64,000 nt of DNA from an uncultured Lachnospiraceae bacterium (lineage in GTDB: Bacteria > Bacillota > Clostridia > Lachnospirales > Lachnospiraceae), in contig CANOZK010000002.1 of assembly GCA_947571775.1 (NCBI GenBank), positions 62,001 through 126,000 on the forward strand, in the 5' to 3' direction. Below the pieces are notes generated by a model. It did not search any database. It had not been told where the DNA came from and saw nothing but the letters and a program-made list of their open reading frames with translations. How positions within the stretch are numbered: position 1 is the stretch's first letter; the number at the start of each line of letters is the position of its first letter. A program made the translations under genes and the position numbers. This document shows positions 44,343 through 53,579 of the stretch, one piece after another.

Positions 44343-45266
44343 ATGAAAATCGACCGGATGATCGGAATCCTTTCCATTCTTTTGCAGCACAAAAAAGTAA
44401 CCGCGCCGTATCTTGCGGAAATCTTTGAAGTATCCCGCCGTACCATCAACCGGGACATCGAAACCCTGTGCCAAGCAGGTATTCCGCTGATGACTACACA
44501 AGGACAAAACGGCGGCATATCCATTATGGAAGGCTACAAAATCGACCACACCCTGCTGACCTCCGCGGAGATGCAGTCCATTCTCACCGGACTGCGAAGC
44601 CTGGACACCATCAGCGGAACCAACCGCTACGCGCAGCTTATGGAAAAATTATCCGCTGGTTCCAGGAACCTTCTGGCCGGGGATTCCCATATCCTGATTG
44701 ACCTTTCTTCCTGGTCAAAGGAAACCCTCACTCCAAAGTTCGAGCAGATCCACCAGGCAATCGAAGGCGAAAAGGAAGTATCCTTCTCTTATTTTGCACC
44801 GCAAAAAGAATCCCAGCGAACTGTGGAACCATATTTTTTGATTTTTCAATGGTCTAGCTGGTACGTCTGGGGCTGGTGTACTCTGCGCCGGGATTTCCGC
44901 CTGTTCAAACTGAACCGGATGACCGATTTGCGGATCGGAAAGTCCTTCGCACGCCGGCCCGTACCGATGCCCGATTTATCCCAGAAAAAAATATTCTCTT
45001 ACGGTTATCCAATCAAAGCCGTTTTCGATCCCAAGCATAAATGGCGCCTGATTGAAGAGTGCGGCGCGGACAGTTTTACCCAATTGCCGGACGGCAGGCT
45101 GCTGCTGACCTCCGGGTTTCCCGACGCCGAAAGCATTGTCCGCTGGATCGTATCCTTTGGAAGCGGGGCGGAGCTTCTGGAGCCGGCCAAGCTTCGCCAG
45201 AACATTGTAACACTTATAGAGGAAATCCGAAACATGTATTCTGACTCCCATGATAAAACGAGCTAA
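44343..45266 (+). CDS. HTH/WYL-domain transcriptional regulator (YafY type)
   Basis: 307 residues. N-terminal HTH_11 (about 1-60: GILSILLQHKKVTAPYLAEI, FEVSRRTINRDI), then a WYL domain (about 140-220: EKEVSFSYFAPQK, VEPYFLIFQWSSWYVWGWC) and a WCX-like C-terminus. WYL proteins sense a ligand, often nucleic-acid related, and act as activators or repressors. AGGAGG precedes the ATG. The gene likely pairs with the GyrI-like protein 78 bp downstream. Confidence 0.92.
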   Translation: MKIDRMIGILSILLQHKKVTAPYLAEIFEVSRRTINRDIETLCQAGIPLMTTQGQNGGISIMEGYKIDHTLLTSAEMQSILTGLRSLDTISGTNRYAQLMEKLSAGSRNLLAGDSHILIDLSSWSKETLTPKFEQIHQAIEGEKEVSFSYFAPQKESQRTVEPYFLIFQWSSWYVWGWCTLRRDFRLFKLNRMTDLRIGKSFARRPVPMPDLSQKKIFSYGYPIKAVFDPKHKWRLIEECGADSFTQLPDGRLLLTSGFPDAESIVRWIVSFGSGAELLEPAKLRQNIVTLIEEIRNMYSDSHDKTS

Positions 45267-45344
45267 AAAAAGATCCAATCATGACGCACAGTTGTCTTGT
45301 TTCATTTGGTACAATAACAAAAAAACAAAAAGGAGCCGGAAATT

Positions 45345-45806
45345 ATGAATTACGAAATCGTTACCTTAGAAGAAAAACTTATCGCTGGAATCTCTGCACG
45401 GACAAGCAATCACGATCCCAATATGGGGGCTGTCATCGGCCAGCTCTGGAACCGCTTTTTTTGCGAGGGAATCTATGCGTCGATCCCCCAGAAAGCAAAT
45501 GAAAAAGCCCTTGGCCTATACACGGATTATGCCAAAGACGAAACAGGGGAATATACCGCCGTCGTAGCCTGCGAAGTTCTTTCCGCTGCGGATTCCGATG
45601 CATTTATGACCCGCAAAATCCCGGCAGGCCGCTATGCAAAGTTTGTGGCAAAAGGAGATATGAAAAAAGCCGTGGCAGACGCATGGCAGGAAATCTGGAA
45701 GTTGGATTTGCCGTGGAAATACGACTGCGATTTTGAGGAATACCAAGACGATTCCATGGACAACGCAGAGATCCATATTTACATCGGCCTGTTGGACGAA
45801 AATTAA
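45345..45806 (+). CDS. GyrI-like / AraC-effector-binding domain protein
   Basis: 153 residues, the single-domain form. NYEIVTLEEKLIAGISART at the start and ARKIPAGRYAKFVAKG-like and EYQDDSMDNAEIHIYIGL at the end fit the GyrI-like small-molecule-binding fold (one residue differs from the first of those: the sequence reads TRKIPAGRYAKFVAKG). Such proteins bind or degrade cationic drugs or act as effector sensors. AAGGAG precedes the ATG. Downstream of a WYL regulator. Confidence 0.82.
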   Translation: MNYEIVTLEEKLIAGISARTSNHDPNMGAVIGQLWNRFFCEGIYASIPQKANEKALGLYTDYAKDETGEYTAVVACEVLSAADSDAFMTRKIPAGRYAKFVAKGDMKKAVADAWQEIWKLDLPWKYDCDFEEYQDDSMDNAEIHIYIGLLDEN

Positions 45807-45845
45807 TTTCCTTTTCTACCCTCACAACCGCTTACCAAAACGCAG

Positions 45846-46084
45846 CCCTTTACAGAAGAGGATTCTTATCACTTGCCGGAAAATATCCGGGCGGAATTAA
45901 TAAACGGGCAGTTTTACAATATGTCAGCCCCCAGCCGGATATGAGCGTGATCTGTGACCCAAACAAGCTCACCGACCGCGGCTGCACCGGCGCGCCGGAC
46001 TGGATTATTGAAATCACTTCTCCTAATAATTCCAGCCATGATTATATCCGAAAGCTAAATTTATACAAAGAAGTGAATCCGTAA
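45846..46084 (+). pseudogene. Remnant of a Uma2 family (DUF820) endonuclease
   Basis: The first part (45846-45944) reads TEEDSYHLPENIRAELINGQ and FYNMSAPSR, then a stop; a second frame from 45932 reads QPDMSVICDPNKLTD, GCTGAPDWIIEITSPNN and KLNLYKEVNP, then stops. Both are diagnostic of Uma2 proteins, but the ~50 residues between them and the C-terminal ~50 residues are gone and no start codon is seen. The gene therefore carries an internal deletion with frame change and a 3' truncation. Uma2 proteins have a PD-(D/E)XK fold and multiply in many bacteria. Confidence 0.85.
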
Positions 46085-46099
46085 ATCCCAAGATACAAT

Positions 46100-46129
46100 C
46101 AGGCTTTTGGAAATCTCTCCAAAAGCCTG
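46100..46129. terminator. Hairpin terminator after the metNI operon
   Basis: CAGGCTTTTGGA and TCCAAAAGCCTG form a perfect 12-bp stem with a 6-nt loop. On the minus strand it follows the metI stop by 9 bp; T-run is moderate (ATTGTATCTT). Confidence 0.7.
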
Positions 46130-46138
46130 TCTCTAACT

Positions 46139-46801
46139 TTATGCCCGCCGTTTGTCCATCCGCTTGGACAACATCATACCCAGCCCCTGTAAGAGCTGTA
46201 CCAAAAGCACCAGAATCACAATGGTCACAATCATCACATCTGTCTGATACCGATAATATCCATACCGAATCGCAATGTCTCCCAGGCCGCCGCCGCCCAC
46301 AACTCCTGCCATCGCAGAATATCCCAGAATCGTACCGATCGCAATCGTAACGCCCACCAACAGAGAAGTACGCGCCTCCGCCAGCAGCACTTTCCAGATA
46401 ATTGCCGGCGTTCCCGCGCCCATGCTCATGGCCGCTTCCACCACTCCATGATCCACCTCTTTTAAAGAGGATTCCACCATCCGGGCGATAAACGGAGCCG
46501 CCGCTATGACAAGGGGCACCACGGTAGCACTGGGGCCGTAGCTTTTTCCCACAATGGCTTTCGTGACTGGAATAACCAGAATCAAAAGAATCAGAAACGG
46601 GATACTTCTGACCAGGTTTGCGACAAAGTCCAGGATCTTATACAAGAAGGCGTTGGGACGGATTCCTTCTTTGTCTGTGACCGCCAGCAGGATCCCCATA
46701 GGCAATCCCAGGATATAGCCGAACAGCGTTGACATCAGCGTCATATAAAGGGTATCGATTGTCCCGTCCACCAGCATGATAATCATTTCATTGTCCCACA
46801 T
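46139..46801 (-). CDS. metI: Methionine ABC transporter permease
   Basis: 220 residues from ATG at 46801; it overlaps metN by 14 bp, with GAGGAATTGG upstream. Five membrane helices; the EAA loop reads EAAMSMGAGTPAIIWKVLLAEA. MetI-like residues ALPMGILLAVT-like and SIPFLILLILVIPVTKAIVGKSYG are present (the first reads GLPMGILLAVT). Pairs with MetN to import methionine. Confidence 0.93.
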   Translation of the reverse strand: MWDNEMIIMLVDGTIDTLYMTLMSTLFGYILGLPMGILLAVTDKEGIRPNAFLYKILDFVANLVRSIPFLILLILVIPVTKAIVGKSYGPSATVVPLVIAAAPFIARMVESSLKEVDHGVVEAAMSMGAGTPAIIWKVLLAEARTSLLVGVTIAIGTILGYSAMAGVVGGGGLGDIAIRYGYYRYQTDVMIVTIVILVLLVQLLQGLGMMLSKRMDKRRA

Positions 46802-47798
46802 CTTCCAATTCCTCCACACTAAGATTTTCCTGCCGGAAATACTCGATCATTTTATCCGCAGTTATCTGGTCCTCCGGCAGTTGGAGTATCATTTCCCCTT
46901 CCGCCTTTCCATTCAAATTTTTGGTATCTGCATACAGAATATTTAAGGGGGTCTTGTACAGCAAAACCACATTTCCAATCACCGGCTCAAAAGACGACTG
47001 CCCAGAGAAAGTAATGCGGATCAGGCGTTTTCCGTGCATCTGCTTGATCTGATTGCCTGCATTGAGAATCAGCCTTCTCGCTGCTTCCGTCTTCGGCGAA
47101 CGGAACAATTCTTCCACAGTTCCAGACTCTACCAGACTTCCATGATCCAGAACCGCCACATGGCTGCAAATTTCCTGCACCACGCTCATCTCATGGGTAA
47201 TGACCACGATGGTGATGCCATATTTCTGATTGATTTCCTTTAACAGTGTAAGGATTGATTTAGTGGTCTGCGGATCCAGTGCGCTGGTAGCCTCGTCGCA
47301 CAGCAGGATCTCCGGGTTTGATGCCAGCACACGGGCAATCGCAACCCTCTGCTTCTGCCCGCCGGATAGTTGGGCAGGATAAGATTTGGCCTTTTCCTCC
47401 AATCCGACCGTTTTCAAATAGTCCAGCGCTTTCTCCCTGGCCTGCTTCTTTTTTATGCCGGCGATTTCCATGGGAAAACAGACATTATCCAGCACAGTCC
47501 TCTGCATCAGCAGATTGAAATGCTGGAAAATCATTCCGATTTTCTGGCGCGTTTTGCGCAGTTCGCCCTCGGAGAGATCTGGAAGGTTCTTGTCGCGGAT
47601 CCATACTCTTCCCGAGGAAGGCTTTTCCAACAGGTTCAGACAGCGCACCAAAGTACTTTTCCCCGCGCCGGAAAGCCCGATAATTCCAAAGATATCTCCT
47701 TTTTCGATGGAAAAACTCACATCATCCACAGCCGCCACTTCCCCCGCGCTGCTCTGGAATACTTTCTTTAAATGTTCTACCCTAATAATTGGTTCCAT
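46788..47798 (-). CDS. metN: Methionine ABC transporter ATP-binding protein
   Basis: 336 residues. Walker A GLSGAGKSTL, signature QLSGGQKQRVAIARVL, Walker B ILLCDEATSALDP, then a C-terminal NIL domain (about 255-336) that binds methionine and inhibits transport when methionine is high. Lies between the receptor gene (83-bp gap) and metI. Confidence 0.95.
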   Translation of the reverse strand: MEPIIRVEHLKKVFQSSAGEVAAVDDVSFSIEKGDIFGIIGLSGAGKSTLVRCLNLLEKPSSGRVWIRDKNLPDLSEGELRKTRQKIGMIFQHFNLLMQRTVLDNVCFPMEIAGIKKKQAREKALDYLKTVGLEEKAKSYPAQLSGGQKQRVAIARVLASNPEILLCDEATSALDPQTTKSILTLLKEINQKYGITIVVITHEMSVVQEICSHVAVLDHGSLVESGTVEELFRSPKTEAARRLILNAGNQIKQMHGKRLIRITFSGQSSFEPVIGNVVLLYKTPLNILYADTKNLNGKAEGEMILQLPEDQITADKMIEYFRQENLSVEELEDVGQ

Positions 47799-47881
47799 CT
47801 TATTTTGCTCCTTATGTACAGGAATCGGGGATACTGCCAGCCAACTGCCGTATCCCCGATCACTGCGTTCATTCCTGTTCC

Positions 47882-49546
47882 TTATTCCTCAAATGGAATG
47901 ACTGCTCCATCGTAAGTTTCCTCAATATAAGTTTTCACTTCATCGGATTCCAGCGCCCCTACCAGTGCCTGAATCCCTTCAGAACTTTCGTTTCCTTCTT
48001 TTACCGCAATGACATTTACATAAGTCTTTGCCGCTTCAGAATCGGAGGTTTCATAGGCGATGGAATCCTTCGCCACGGAAAACCCTGCCTGGAGCGCATA
48101 ATTTCCATTGAGCACGACGAACGCAACCTCGTCTTTTACTCTGGATACCTGTGCGGCTTCCAGCTCCTGAATCTGGATATTCTTCGGATTCTCCTCGATA
48201 TCTTTTACTGTCGCAGCCAGGCCCGCGCCCTCTTTTAGCTTAATCACGCCGTTGGCTTCCAGAAGCAGCAGCGCTCTTGCCTCGTTGGTGGTATCGTTTG
48301 GAACGGCGATCACGTCTTTTTCTTCTAACTGCTCCAGATCGTCCTTGGTTCCGGGATAAATGCCGAACGGCTCATAATGGATGCCTCCTGCATTGATTAG
48401 ATGGGTGCCGTGTTCCTGGTTAAAATCGTCCAGATACGGAATATGCTGGAAATAATTGGCGTCGAATTCTCCGTCTTCTACGACCAGGTTTGGCTGAATA
48501 TAATCGTCAAATATAGTTACTTCCAGATCCCAGCCCTCTTTTTCCAGAATGGCTTTTGCCTGCTCCAAAATCTCGGAATGAGGAGTGGCAGACGCCGCTA
48601 CGGTGATGGTTCCTCTTTCTTCTTTGGAACCTTCATCAGAAGCTTCCGCGTCGTCGGCCGTATCCGCTTCTTCTCCGTCAATCACGCCGCCTTCTACGAC
48701 CAGGCTGTCGATGTCTACTTCCGTTCCGTATACTGGTTCCAGTGTTTCCTTGTAATCTCCATGGAAAAATTCTTCGTCCGCCAGAGATTTGATCTCCTCG
48801 TCAATCCACTCTCTTAAAGTATCGTTGCCCTTAGAAACGGCCGGAGCGATGGTATCCAGATCGCCCAAAGATTCGATGCCTACGGAGAATCCGTCGTTCT
48901 GAAGCGCCCATGCCAAAACCTCGGTATTGTCTGTGGAAAGCGCATCCCCTCTGCCGTCCAGAAGCGCATTGTAAGCTTCTGTATACTGGTCAAATTTCAG
49001 AAGTTCCACGTCTGGATAATTTTCTGTAAAATAAGTCTCCGCCGTCGTCCCTTTTGCCACAATCAGCTTCTTGCCGTTTAACTCCTCAGGCTTTGTGATC
49101 AGGGCATCGTCCGGTGAAACAACTCCCAGCGCGACCTTCATATAAGGCAGCGCAAAGTCTACGGACTCGGCACGCTCTTCGGTTACGGTAAAGTTTGCCA
49201 GAATCACGTCCACCTTGCCGGATTCCAGGTATTCTACCCGGCTGGCCGGCTCTGTGGATACATACTCCAGCTCTACGCCCAGGTCTTCTGCCATCCGTTT
49301 TGCAAAGTAAACGTCATACCCTTGATAATCGCCGTTTTCATCCACATAGCCGAATGGATTCTTGTCGCTGAAAACGCCGACAATGATTTTACCGCTCTCC
49401 CTGATTTCATCCAGAGTGCGGTAAATACCCTCACTTTTCTTTGTGTCTGCTGACTGCTGTCCATCGCTGCTCTCTTTCTGTCCGCATCCCGCCAGCGACG
49501 CAAGCACAAGAACAAATGTCAGCAATAAGGTAACTGCTCTCTTCAT
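47882..49546 (-). CDS. Fused two-receptor lipoprotein: SBP family 3 plus NlpA/MetQ
   Basis: 554 residues, twice a normal MetQ. A lipoprotein signal ends LASLAGC (Cys ~21). Residues ~40-275 are a family-3 amino-acid binding protein (GKIIVGVFSDKNPFGYVDENG, DVILANFTVTEERAE, LDGRGDALSTDNT). After an acidic linker (~280-310) residues ~312-554 are an NlpA/MetQ domain (ITVAASATPHSEILEQAK, NYFQHIPYLDDFN, VPNDTTNEARALLLLE). Both halves are intact, so two different binding proteins share one anchor. It heads the metN-metI operon and probably feeds MetNI; the ligand of the first half is unknown (cystine or another amino acid is possible). Confidence 0.9.
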   Translation of the reverse strand: MKRAVTLLLTFVLVLASLAGCGQKESSDGQQSADTKKSEGIYRTLDEIRESGKIIVGVFSDKNPFGYVDENGDYQGYDVYFAKRMAEDLGVELEYVSTEPASRVEYLESGKVDVILANFTVTEERAESVDFALPYMKVALGVVSPDDALITKPEELNGKKLIVAKGTTAETYFTENYPDVELLKFDQYTEAYNALLDGRGDALSTDNTEVLAWALQNDGFSVGIESLGDLDTIAPAVSKGNDTLREWIDEEIKSLADEEFFHGDYKETLEPVYGTEVDIDSLVVEGGVIDGEEADTADDAEASDEGSKEERGTITVAASATPHSEILEQAKAILEKEGWDLEVTIFDDYIQPNLVVEDGEFDANYFQHIPYLDDFNQEHGTHLINAGGIHYEPFGIYPGTKDDLEQLEEKDVIAVPNDTTNEARALLLLEANGVIKLKEGAGLAATVKDIEENPKNIQIQELEAAQVSRVKDEVAFVVLNGNYALQAGFSVAKDSIAYETSDSEAAKTYVNVIAVKEGNESSEGIQALVGALESDEVKTYIEETYDGAVIPFEE

Positions 49547-49642
49547 AAATAAGCTCCTTCCTTAAATAGTTGTATTGAAAAACCACCATACACGAGCGGC
49601 TTTTTCCGGGTTATTACATATAAATCATATCTATTTAGTAGG

Positions 49643-49671
49643 ATTATAACAGCACAATCCTCTCCTGTCAA
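49643..49671 (-). promoter_or_regulatory. Promoter for the methionine transporter operon
   Basis: Minus-strand TTGACA, 17 nt, TATAAT, about 100 bp before the receptor start. The leader is too short for a SAM-I riboswitch and shows no such fold. Confidence 0.75.
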
Positions 49672-49720
49672 TACATATTGAGTTTTTTTTGCCAGGATCT
49701 TATTTTTAACCCATAAAATA

Positions 49721-49749
49721 ATGACAATCTGCCGGTTTTATGTTAAAAT
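49721..49749 (+). promoter_or_regulatory. Promoter for the hybrid histidine kinase
   Basis: ATGACA, 17 nt, TAAAAT, 40 bp before the start. Confidence 0.5.
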
Positions 49750-49788
49750 TTGTCTGAGACACATTTAAGCGGAAGGGGAAGATGCTGC

Positions 49789-51963
49789 ATGGATGGTCGG
49801 AAAACAGATCACACTTTAATCGAATATATATTAGCTCTTTTAAATCTTCTAAAATGCCATGAGGCAGACGAACAAGAACCACCAGAAATCGTTTCTCTGC
49901 TGGATGATTACAGCGTCCAGACTGCACATCAGGTCATAAAATTTATGGATGAAATGCCAGGCGCGTTTTTTATTTATCATGCAGACGACGATGAGAAGAT
50001 AATTTATGCCAATCAGGCACTACTTCGTCTCTTTCAGTGTGACACCATAGAAGAATTCCAGGAGTTAACGGGAAATTCTTTCAAGGGAATTGTCCACCCA
50101 GATGACCTGGAAGCGGTGGAAAAAAGCATCTATGAGCAGATTGCCTCCAGCCAGTTTGATTTGGACTACATCGAATACCGCATCATCTGCAAGGACGGCT
50201 CCATCCGTTGGATTGAAGATTATGGACATTTTCTACACAATGAAAACATCGGGGATATTTTCTATGTATTTGCAGGCGACGCGACCGAAAAGAAAGAAAG
50301 CAGGGAACGGGAACTACAACAATTGATCGACGTTTACACCAAAGAAAGGCAGTCCATCAACCAGGAACACCTGCGGCGGCTGAAGGTCATTGAAGGACTG
50401 AGCGTCAATTATGATTCCATCCTCTATGCCGATCTGGACGGAAATACCATTTTTCCTTACCGGATGAGCAGCCGGACAAGAGCTCAGTTTGAACAAAAGT
50501 TTCAAGTTCGTCCGTTTCTTTGGTATATTTCTGATTACATCCGTACTTGGGTACACCCGGAAGACCGCGAAATCGTCACCCGCGCCACCGACCCAGATTA
50601 CATGCGTGAAAAACTTTCCGATACCAAAACCTATTATACAAACTACCGGGTCATCAAAGATAACAATATCCAGTATCTGCAGCTTCGGATTGTAAACGTG
50701 GGCAAAAAAGACCATATTTCCCAGGTTGTGCTGGGATATCGGAGGATGGACGAAGAAATCCGGCAGGAAATGGAGCAGAACCAAATGCTGGCAGACGCAT
50801 TGGACAACGCCAATCTGGCAATCTCTGCCAAAAATACGTTTCTTTCCAATATGTCCCACGATATGCGGACCCCTTTGAATGCAATCTTTGGTTTTACACA
50901 GCTTGCCAAGAAAAATATAGATAACCAAGAAACCATCCAGACGTATCTGGACAAAATCGAAACTTCCAGCAAACAGCTCTTAGATTTGATCAACAAGGTG
51001 CTGGAAATATCCTGGACGGAGACAGAAAATATACGTCTTGCAGAAAGCGAGTGCAATCTGCAAAATATTTTGGAAGATATTTACGACGCTCTTTCGCTGC
51101 ATGCGGCCGAGAAAAATCTCTCCTTTTCGCTGGATACTACAAAACTTGTACACCGCGATGTTTACAGCGACCCGGAGAAACTCAAACAGCTTTTTATGTA
51201 TCTGGCCAATAACGCCGTCATTTATACAGAGATTGACGGCAGCGTTACCATATCCGTCTCAGAGCTGGAACATCTGCCCAACGATTACGTCATCTATCAA
51301 TTCGTTGTAAAGGATACCGGCATTGGAATCAGCGAGAGTTTCCTGAAACGTATTTTTGACCCCTTTGAACGGGAAAAAAATACCACAATCAGCGGCGTCC
51401 ACGGTTCCGGCTTGGGTTTGACCATTGCCAAAAATATCGCAGAAACAATGGGCGGGAATATCGAAATAGACAGCACACTGGGCAAAGGCAGCACATTTAC
51501 CGTCACTTTGCGTCTCCGTGCGCAAAACGAGTCTTCTGCTGCTTTGACGGATACTCAGGATATCATCGCGCAATTGCAGAACCAGAGAATCCTGTTAGTA
51601 GACGATAATGAAATCAACCTCGAAATTGAAACCGAACTGCTTGAGGAATTGGGATTTCTCATTGATACGGCCGAAGACGGCAGCATTGCTGTTGAGAAAA
51701 TGAAAAACTCCAAACCAGGGGATTACCTTCTGATTCTGATGGATAACCAAATGCCGGTTATGGATGGGCGGCAGGCGACAAAAGCGATTCGGAGACTGGA
51801 AAACCCAGCGCTAGCGCGCATCCCCATTATTGCTTTATCGGCCGACGCCTTTGACAGCGACAAACGAAAATCCATTGAGAGCGGGATGGACGCCCATTTG
51901 GCAAAACCATTGGATATCCCTCTGCTGCTGGAAACCATTGCCCAGACTTTGCGCTCCCGTTAA
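49789..51963 (+). CDS. Soluble hybrid histidine kinase with PAS domains
   Basis: 724 residues from ATG at 49789 (GGAAGGGGAAG upstream). No membrane helix. Two PAS-like modules (about 50-155 and 190-305: IIYANQALLRLFQC, IVHPDDLEAVEK; WVHPEDREIV), a HisKA domain with SNMSHDMRTPLNAIFG (His ~357), HATPase_c with KDTGIGISESFLKRIFDPFER and GSGLGLTIAKNIAE, then a receiver domain (about 598-720) with LLVDDNEIN, phosphoacceptor in LLILMDNQMPVMDG and DAHLAKPLD. No output protein is adjacent, so the phosphorelay partner is unknown. Confidence 0.93.
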   Translation: MDGRKTDHTLIEYILALLNLLKCHEADEQEPPEIVSLLDDYSVQTAHQVIKFMDEMPGAFFIYHADDDEKIIYANQALLRLFQCDTIEEFQELTGNSFKGIVHPDDLEAVEKSIYEQIASSQFDLDYIEYRIICKDGSIRWIEDYGHFLHNENIGDIFYVFAGDATEKKESRERELQQLIDVYTKERQSINQEHLRRLKVIEGLSVNYDSILYADLDGNTIFPYRMSSRTRAQFEQKFQVRPFLWYISDYIRTWVHPEDREIVTRATDPDYMREKLSDTKTYYTNYRVIKDNNIQYLQLRIVNVGKKDHISQVVLGYRRMDEEIRQEMEQNQMLADALDNANLAISAKNTFLSNMSHDMRTPLNAIFGFTQLAKKNIDNQETIQTYLDKIETSSKQLLDLINKVLEISWTETENIRLAESECNLQNILEDIYDALSLHAAEKNLSFSLDTTKLVHRDVYSDPEKLKQLFMYLANNAVIYTEIDGSVTISVSELEHLPNDYVIYQFVVKDTGIGISESFLKRIFDPFEREKNTTISGVHGSGLGLTIAKNIAETMGGNIEIDSTLGKGSTFTVTLRLRAQNESSAALTDTQDIIAQLQNQRILLVDDNEINLEIETELLEELGFLIDTAEDGSIAVEKMKNSKPGDYLLILMDNQMPVMDGRQATKAIRRLENPALARIPIIALSADAFDSDKRKSIESGMDAHLAKPLDIPLLLETIAQTLRSR

Positions 51964-51968
51964 AATAT

Positions 51969-52014
51969 AAGAACAGACAGCACCGAATAAAAATCCTGCT
52001 GCCTGTTCTTTTTA
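51969..52014. terminator. Intrinsic terminator between the hybrid kinase and cobQ
   Basis: AAGAACAGaCAGCA pairs with TGCTGcCTGTTCTT around a 14-nt loop and is followed by TTTAT on the plus strand. Converging genes on both sides. Confidence 0.8.
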
Positions 52015-52016
52015 TC

Positions 52017-53471
52017 TCAAACGTTCTGTTTTGCGATTTCCAGTACGGCGTCCAGATCCAGACATTTTTCCAGTTCTTCCGCTACCTGGTCCAAAGCGTC
52101 TTCGATGCGCTGGCTCTGTTCAATTCCGTCGGAGCAAGCATGCAGCAGCTTTAGCCATCTAGCCCGCTGCCTGGGATCATCGAACAGCCGATGAATGTAG
52201 CACCCTGCCACATGGCCGTCCGGGCCGAGGGCGCCGTCCGGTTCTCCTCCCTCCAGGCGCAGCAGCGGAACCGCCGTCTCCTCTAACTGCGTTTTTCCGC
52301 AATGGATTTCATACCCTTGAAATGGTATTCCATCTTCCAAACTTACCCCGCTTACGTCCGTCACCCGTTTATCGTCATTGAGTACGGTATGTATGGGGAG
52401 CAGGCCCAGTCCGCGGACTTCTCTTTTTTCCCCTTCTATACCCATGGGATCCGCGATCGTTTTGCCCAGCATCTGGTATCCTCCGCAGATTCCCAGCACA
52501 TAACCGCCCCGCCGCAGATGCGCTTTCAAATCAATATCCCATTCCTGCTGGCGGAGAAATTCCAAATCGCTGATCGTCGTCTTGCTTCCCGGAAGGATCA
52601 CCATTTTGGCCTGGGCCGGAATGGGCTGGCCGGGATAGACATAAACCAGATCCACGGATTCCTCTGCCGCCAATGCGTCGAAATCGTCAAAGTTGGCGAT
52701 ATGCGGCAGTACTGGAACAGCAATCACCACGCCCTTCTGAGCGGATTCGTCCTTTCGGATGGCGTCCTCCGCCGGAAGGTTTCTGGCCGCAGTAAGCCAA
52801 GGAACCACGCCCAGATTGCGCCAGCCGGTCATATCCACTACCGCCTTCGCACCCTCGTCAAAGAGGCTGGCATCCCCCCGGAACAGATTGACTAGAAATC
52901 CCTTGATCATGGCCGCATCCTTGGGATCCAGCACCACTTTCGTTCCCACCAGAGAGGCAATCACGCCGCCCCGGTTGATATCCCCCACCAGAATCACCGG
53001 CATGTTCGCCGCCCGAGCAAATCCCATATTTACAATATCCCCAGAGCGCAGGTTGATCTCGGCAGGACTGCCGCCGCCTTCAGCTACCACAATGTCGCAT
53101 TCGCTCTCCAGCCGCCGGTAAGATTCCAGAGCCATCTCAAGCAGAGGTTCCCTGTCTTTTAGAAAATTGGACGCCTGGAGGGTTCCGTAAACCTTTCCGT
53201 TTACGATCACCTGTGATTCGCAGTCCGATTGCGGTTTCAGCAGCACCGGATTCATATCCGTGGCGGGTTTTACCCTGCACGCAAGGGCCTGGAGCGCCTG
53301 TGCGCGGCCAATCTCGCCGCCGTCGAATGTGGGCGCGGCGTTGTTGGACATGTTCTGGGCTTTAAATGGCCGCACCGTCAGCCCCCGGTTGCAAAACGCC
53401 CTGCAAATACCCGCTACTAAGATGGACTTTCCCACATCGGAGCCCGTCCCCTGAAGCATAACTGAATTCAT
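52017..53471 (-). CDS. cobQ: Cobyric acid synthase
   Basis: Amidates side chains b, d, e and g of adenosylcobyrinic diamide using glutamine. 484 residues. N-terminal dethiobiotin-synthetase-like P-loop (MLQGTGSDVGKSILVAGICR), VILVGDINRGGVIAS, then a type-1 glutaminase domain with GGYVLGICGGYQMLGK (nucleophile Cys) and a C-terminal His in the HVAGCYIHRLFD region. No other cobamide gene lies nearby. Confidence 0.96.
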   Translation of the reverse strand: MNSVMLQGTGSDVGKSILVAGICRAFCNRGLTVRPFKAQNMSNNAAPTFDGGEIGRAQALQALACRVKPATDMNPVLLKPQSDCESQVIVNGKVYGTLQASNFLKDREPLLEMALESYRRLESECDIVVAEGGGSPAEINLRSGDIVNMGFARAANMPVILVGDINRGGVIASLVGTKVVLDPKDAAMIKGFLVNLFRGDASLFDEGAKAVVDMTGWRNLGVVPWLTAARNLPAEDAIRKDESAQKGVVIAVPVLPHIANFDDFDALAAEESVDLVYVYPGQPIPAQAKMVILPGSKTTISDLEFLRQQEWDIDLKAHLRRGGYVLGICGGYQMLGKTIADPMGIEGEKREVRGLGLLPIHTVLNDDKRVTDVSGVSLEDGIPFQGYEIHCGKTQLEETAVPLLRLEGGEPDGALGPDGHVAGCYIHRLFDDPRQRARWLKLLHACSDGIEQSQRIEDALDQVAEELEKCLDLDAVLEIAKQNV

Positions 53472-53488
53472 TTTTCTTCCTTTCTGTC

Positions 53489-53516
53489 GTAACAGTTCAG
53501 ATACTTTCTTCTGTCT
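53489..53516 (+). repeat. Copy D of the dispersed inverted-repeat element
   Basis: GTAACAGTTCAGATACTTTC is identical over 20 nt to copy B; the right arm is altered (TTCTGTCT). It lies upstream of cobQ, in the gap after the FtsX-like gene. Confidence 0.6.
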
Positions 53517-53579
53517 GTAATCTTTTTTCTTTTAACTATACGTTTTTACAGAGGGTTCTGCAAGGGTTTTCTGCTAAAT

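Noticed and set aside
49547..49642. SAM riboswitch before the methionine transporter operon
   Set aside because: The leader after the promoter is about 100 nt without the four-helix SAM-I pattern or a terminator.
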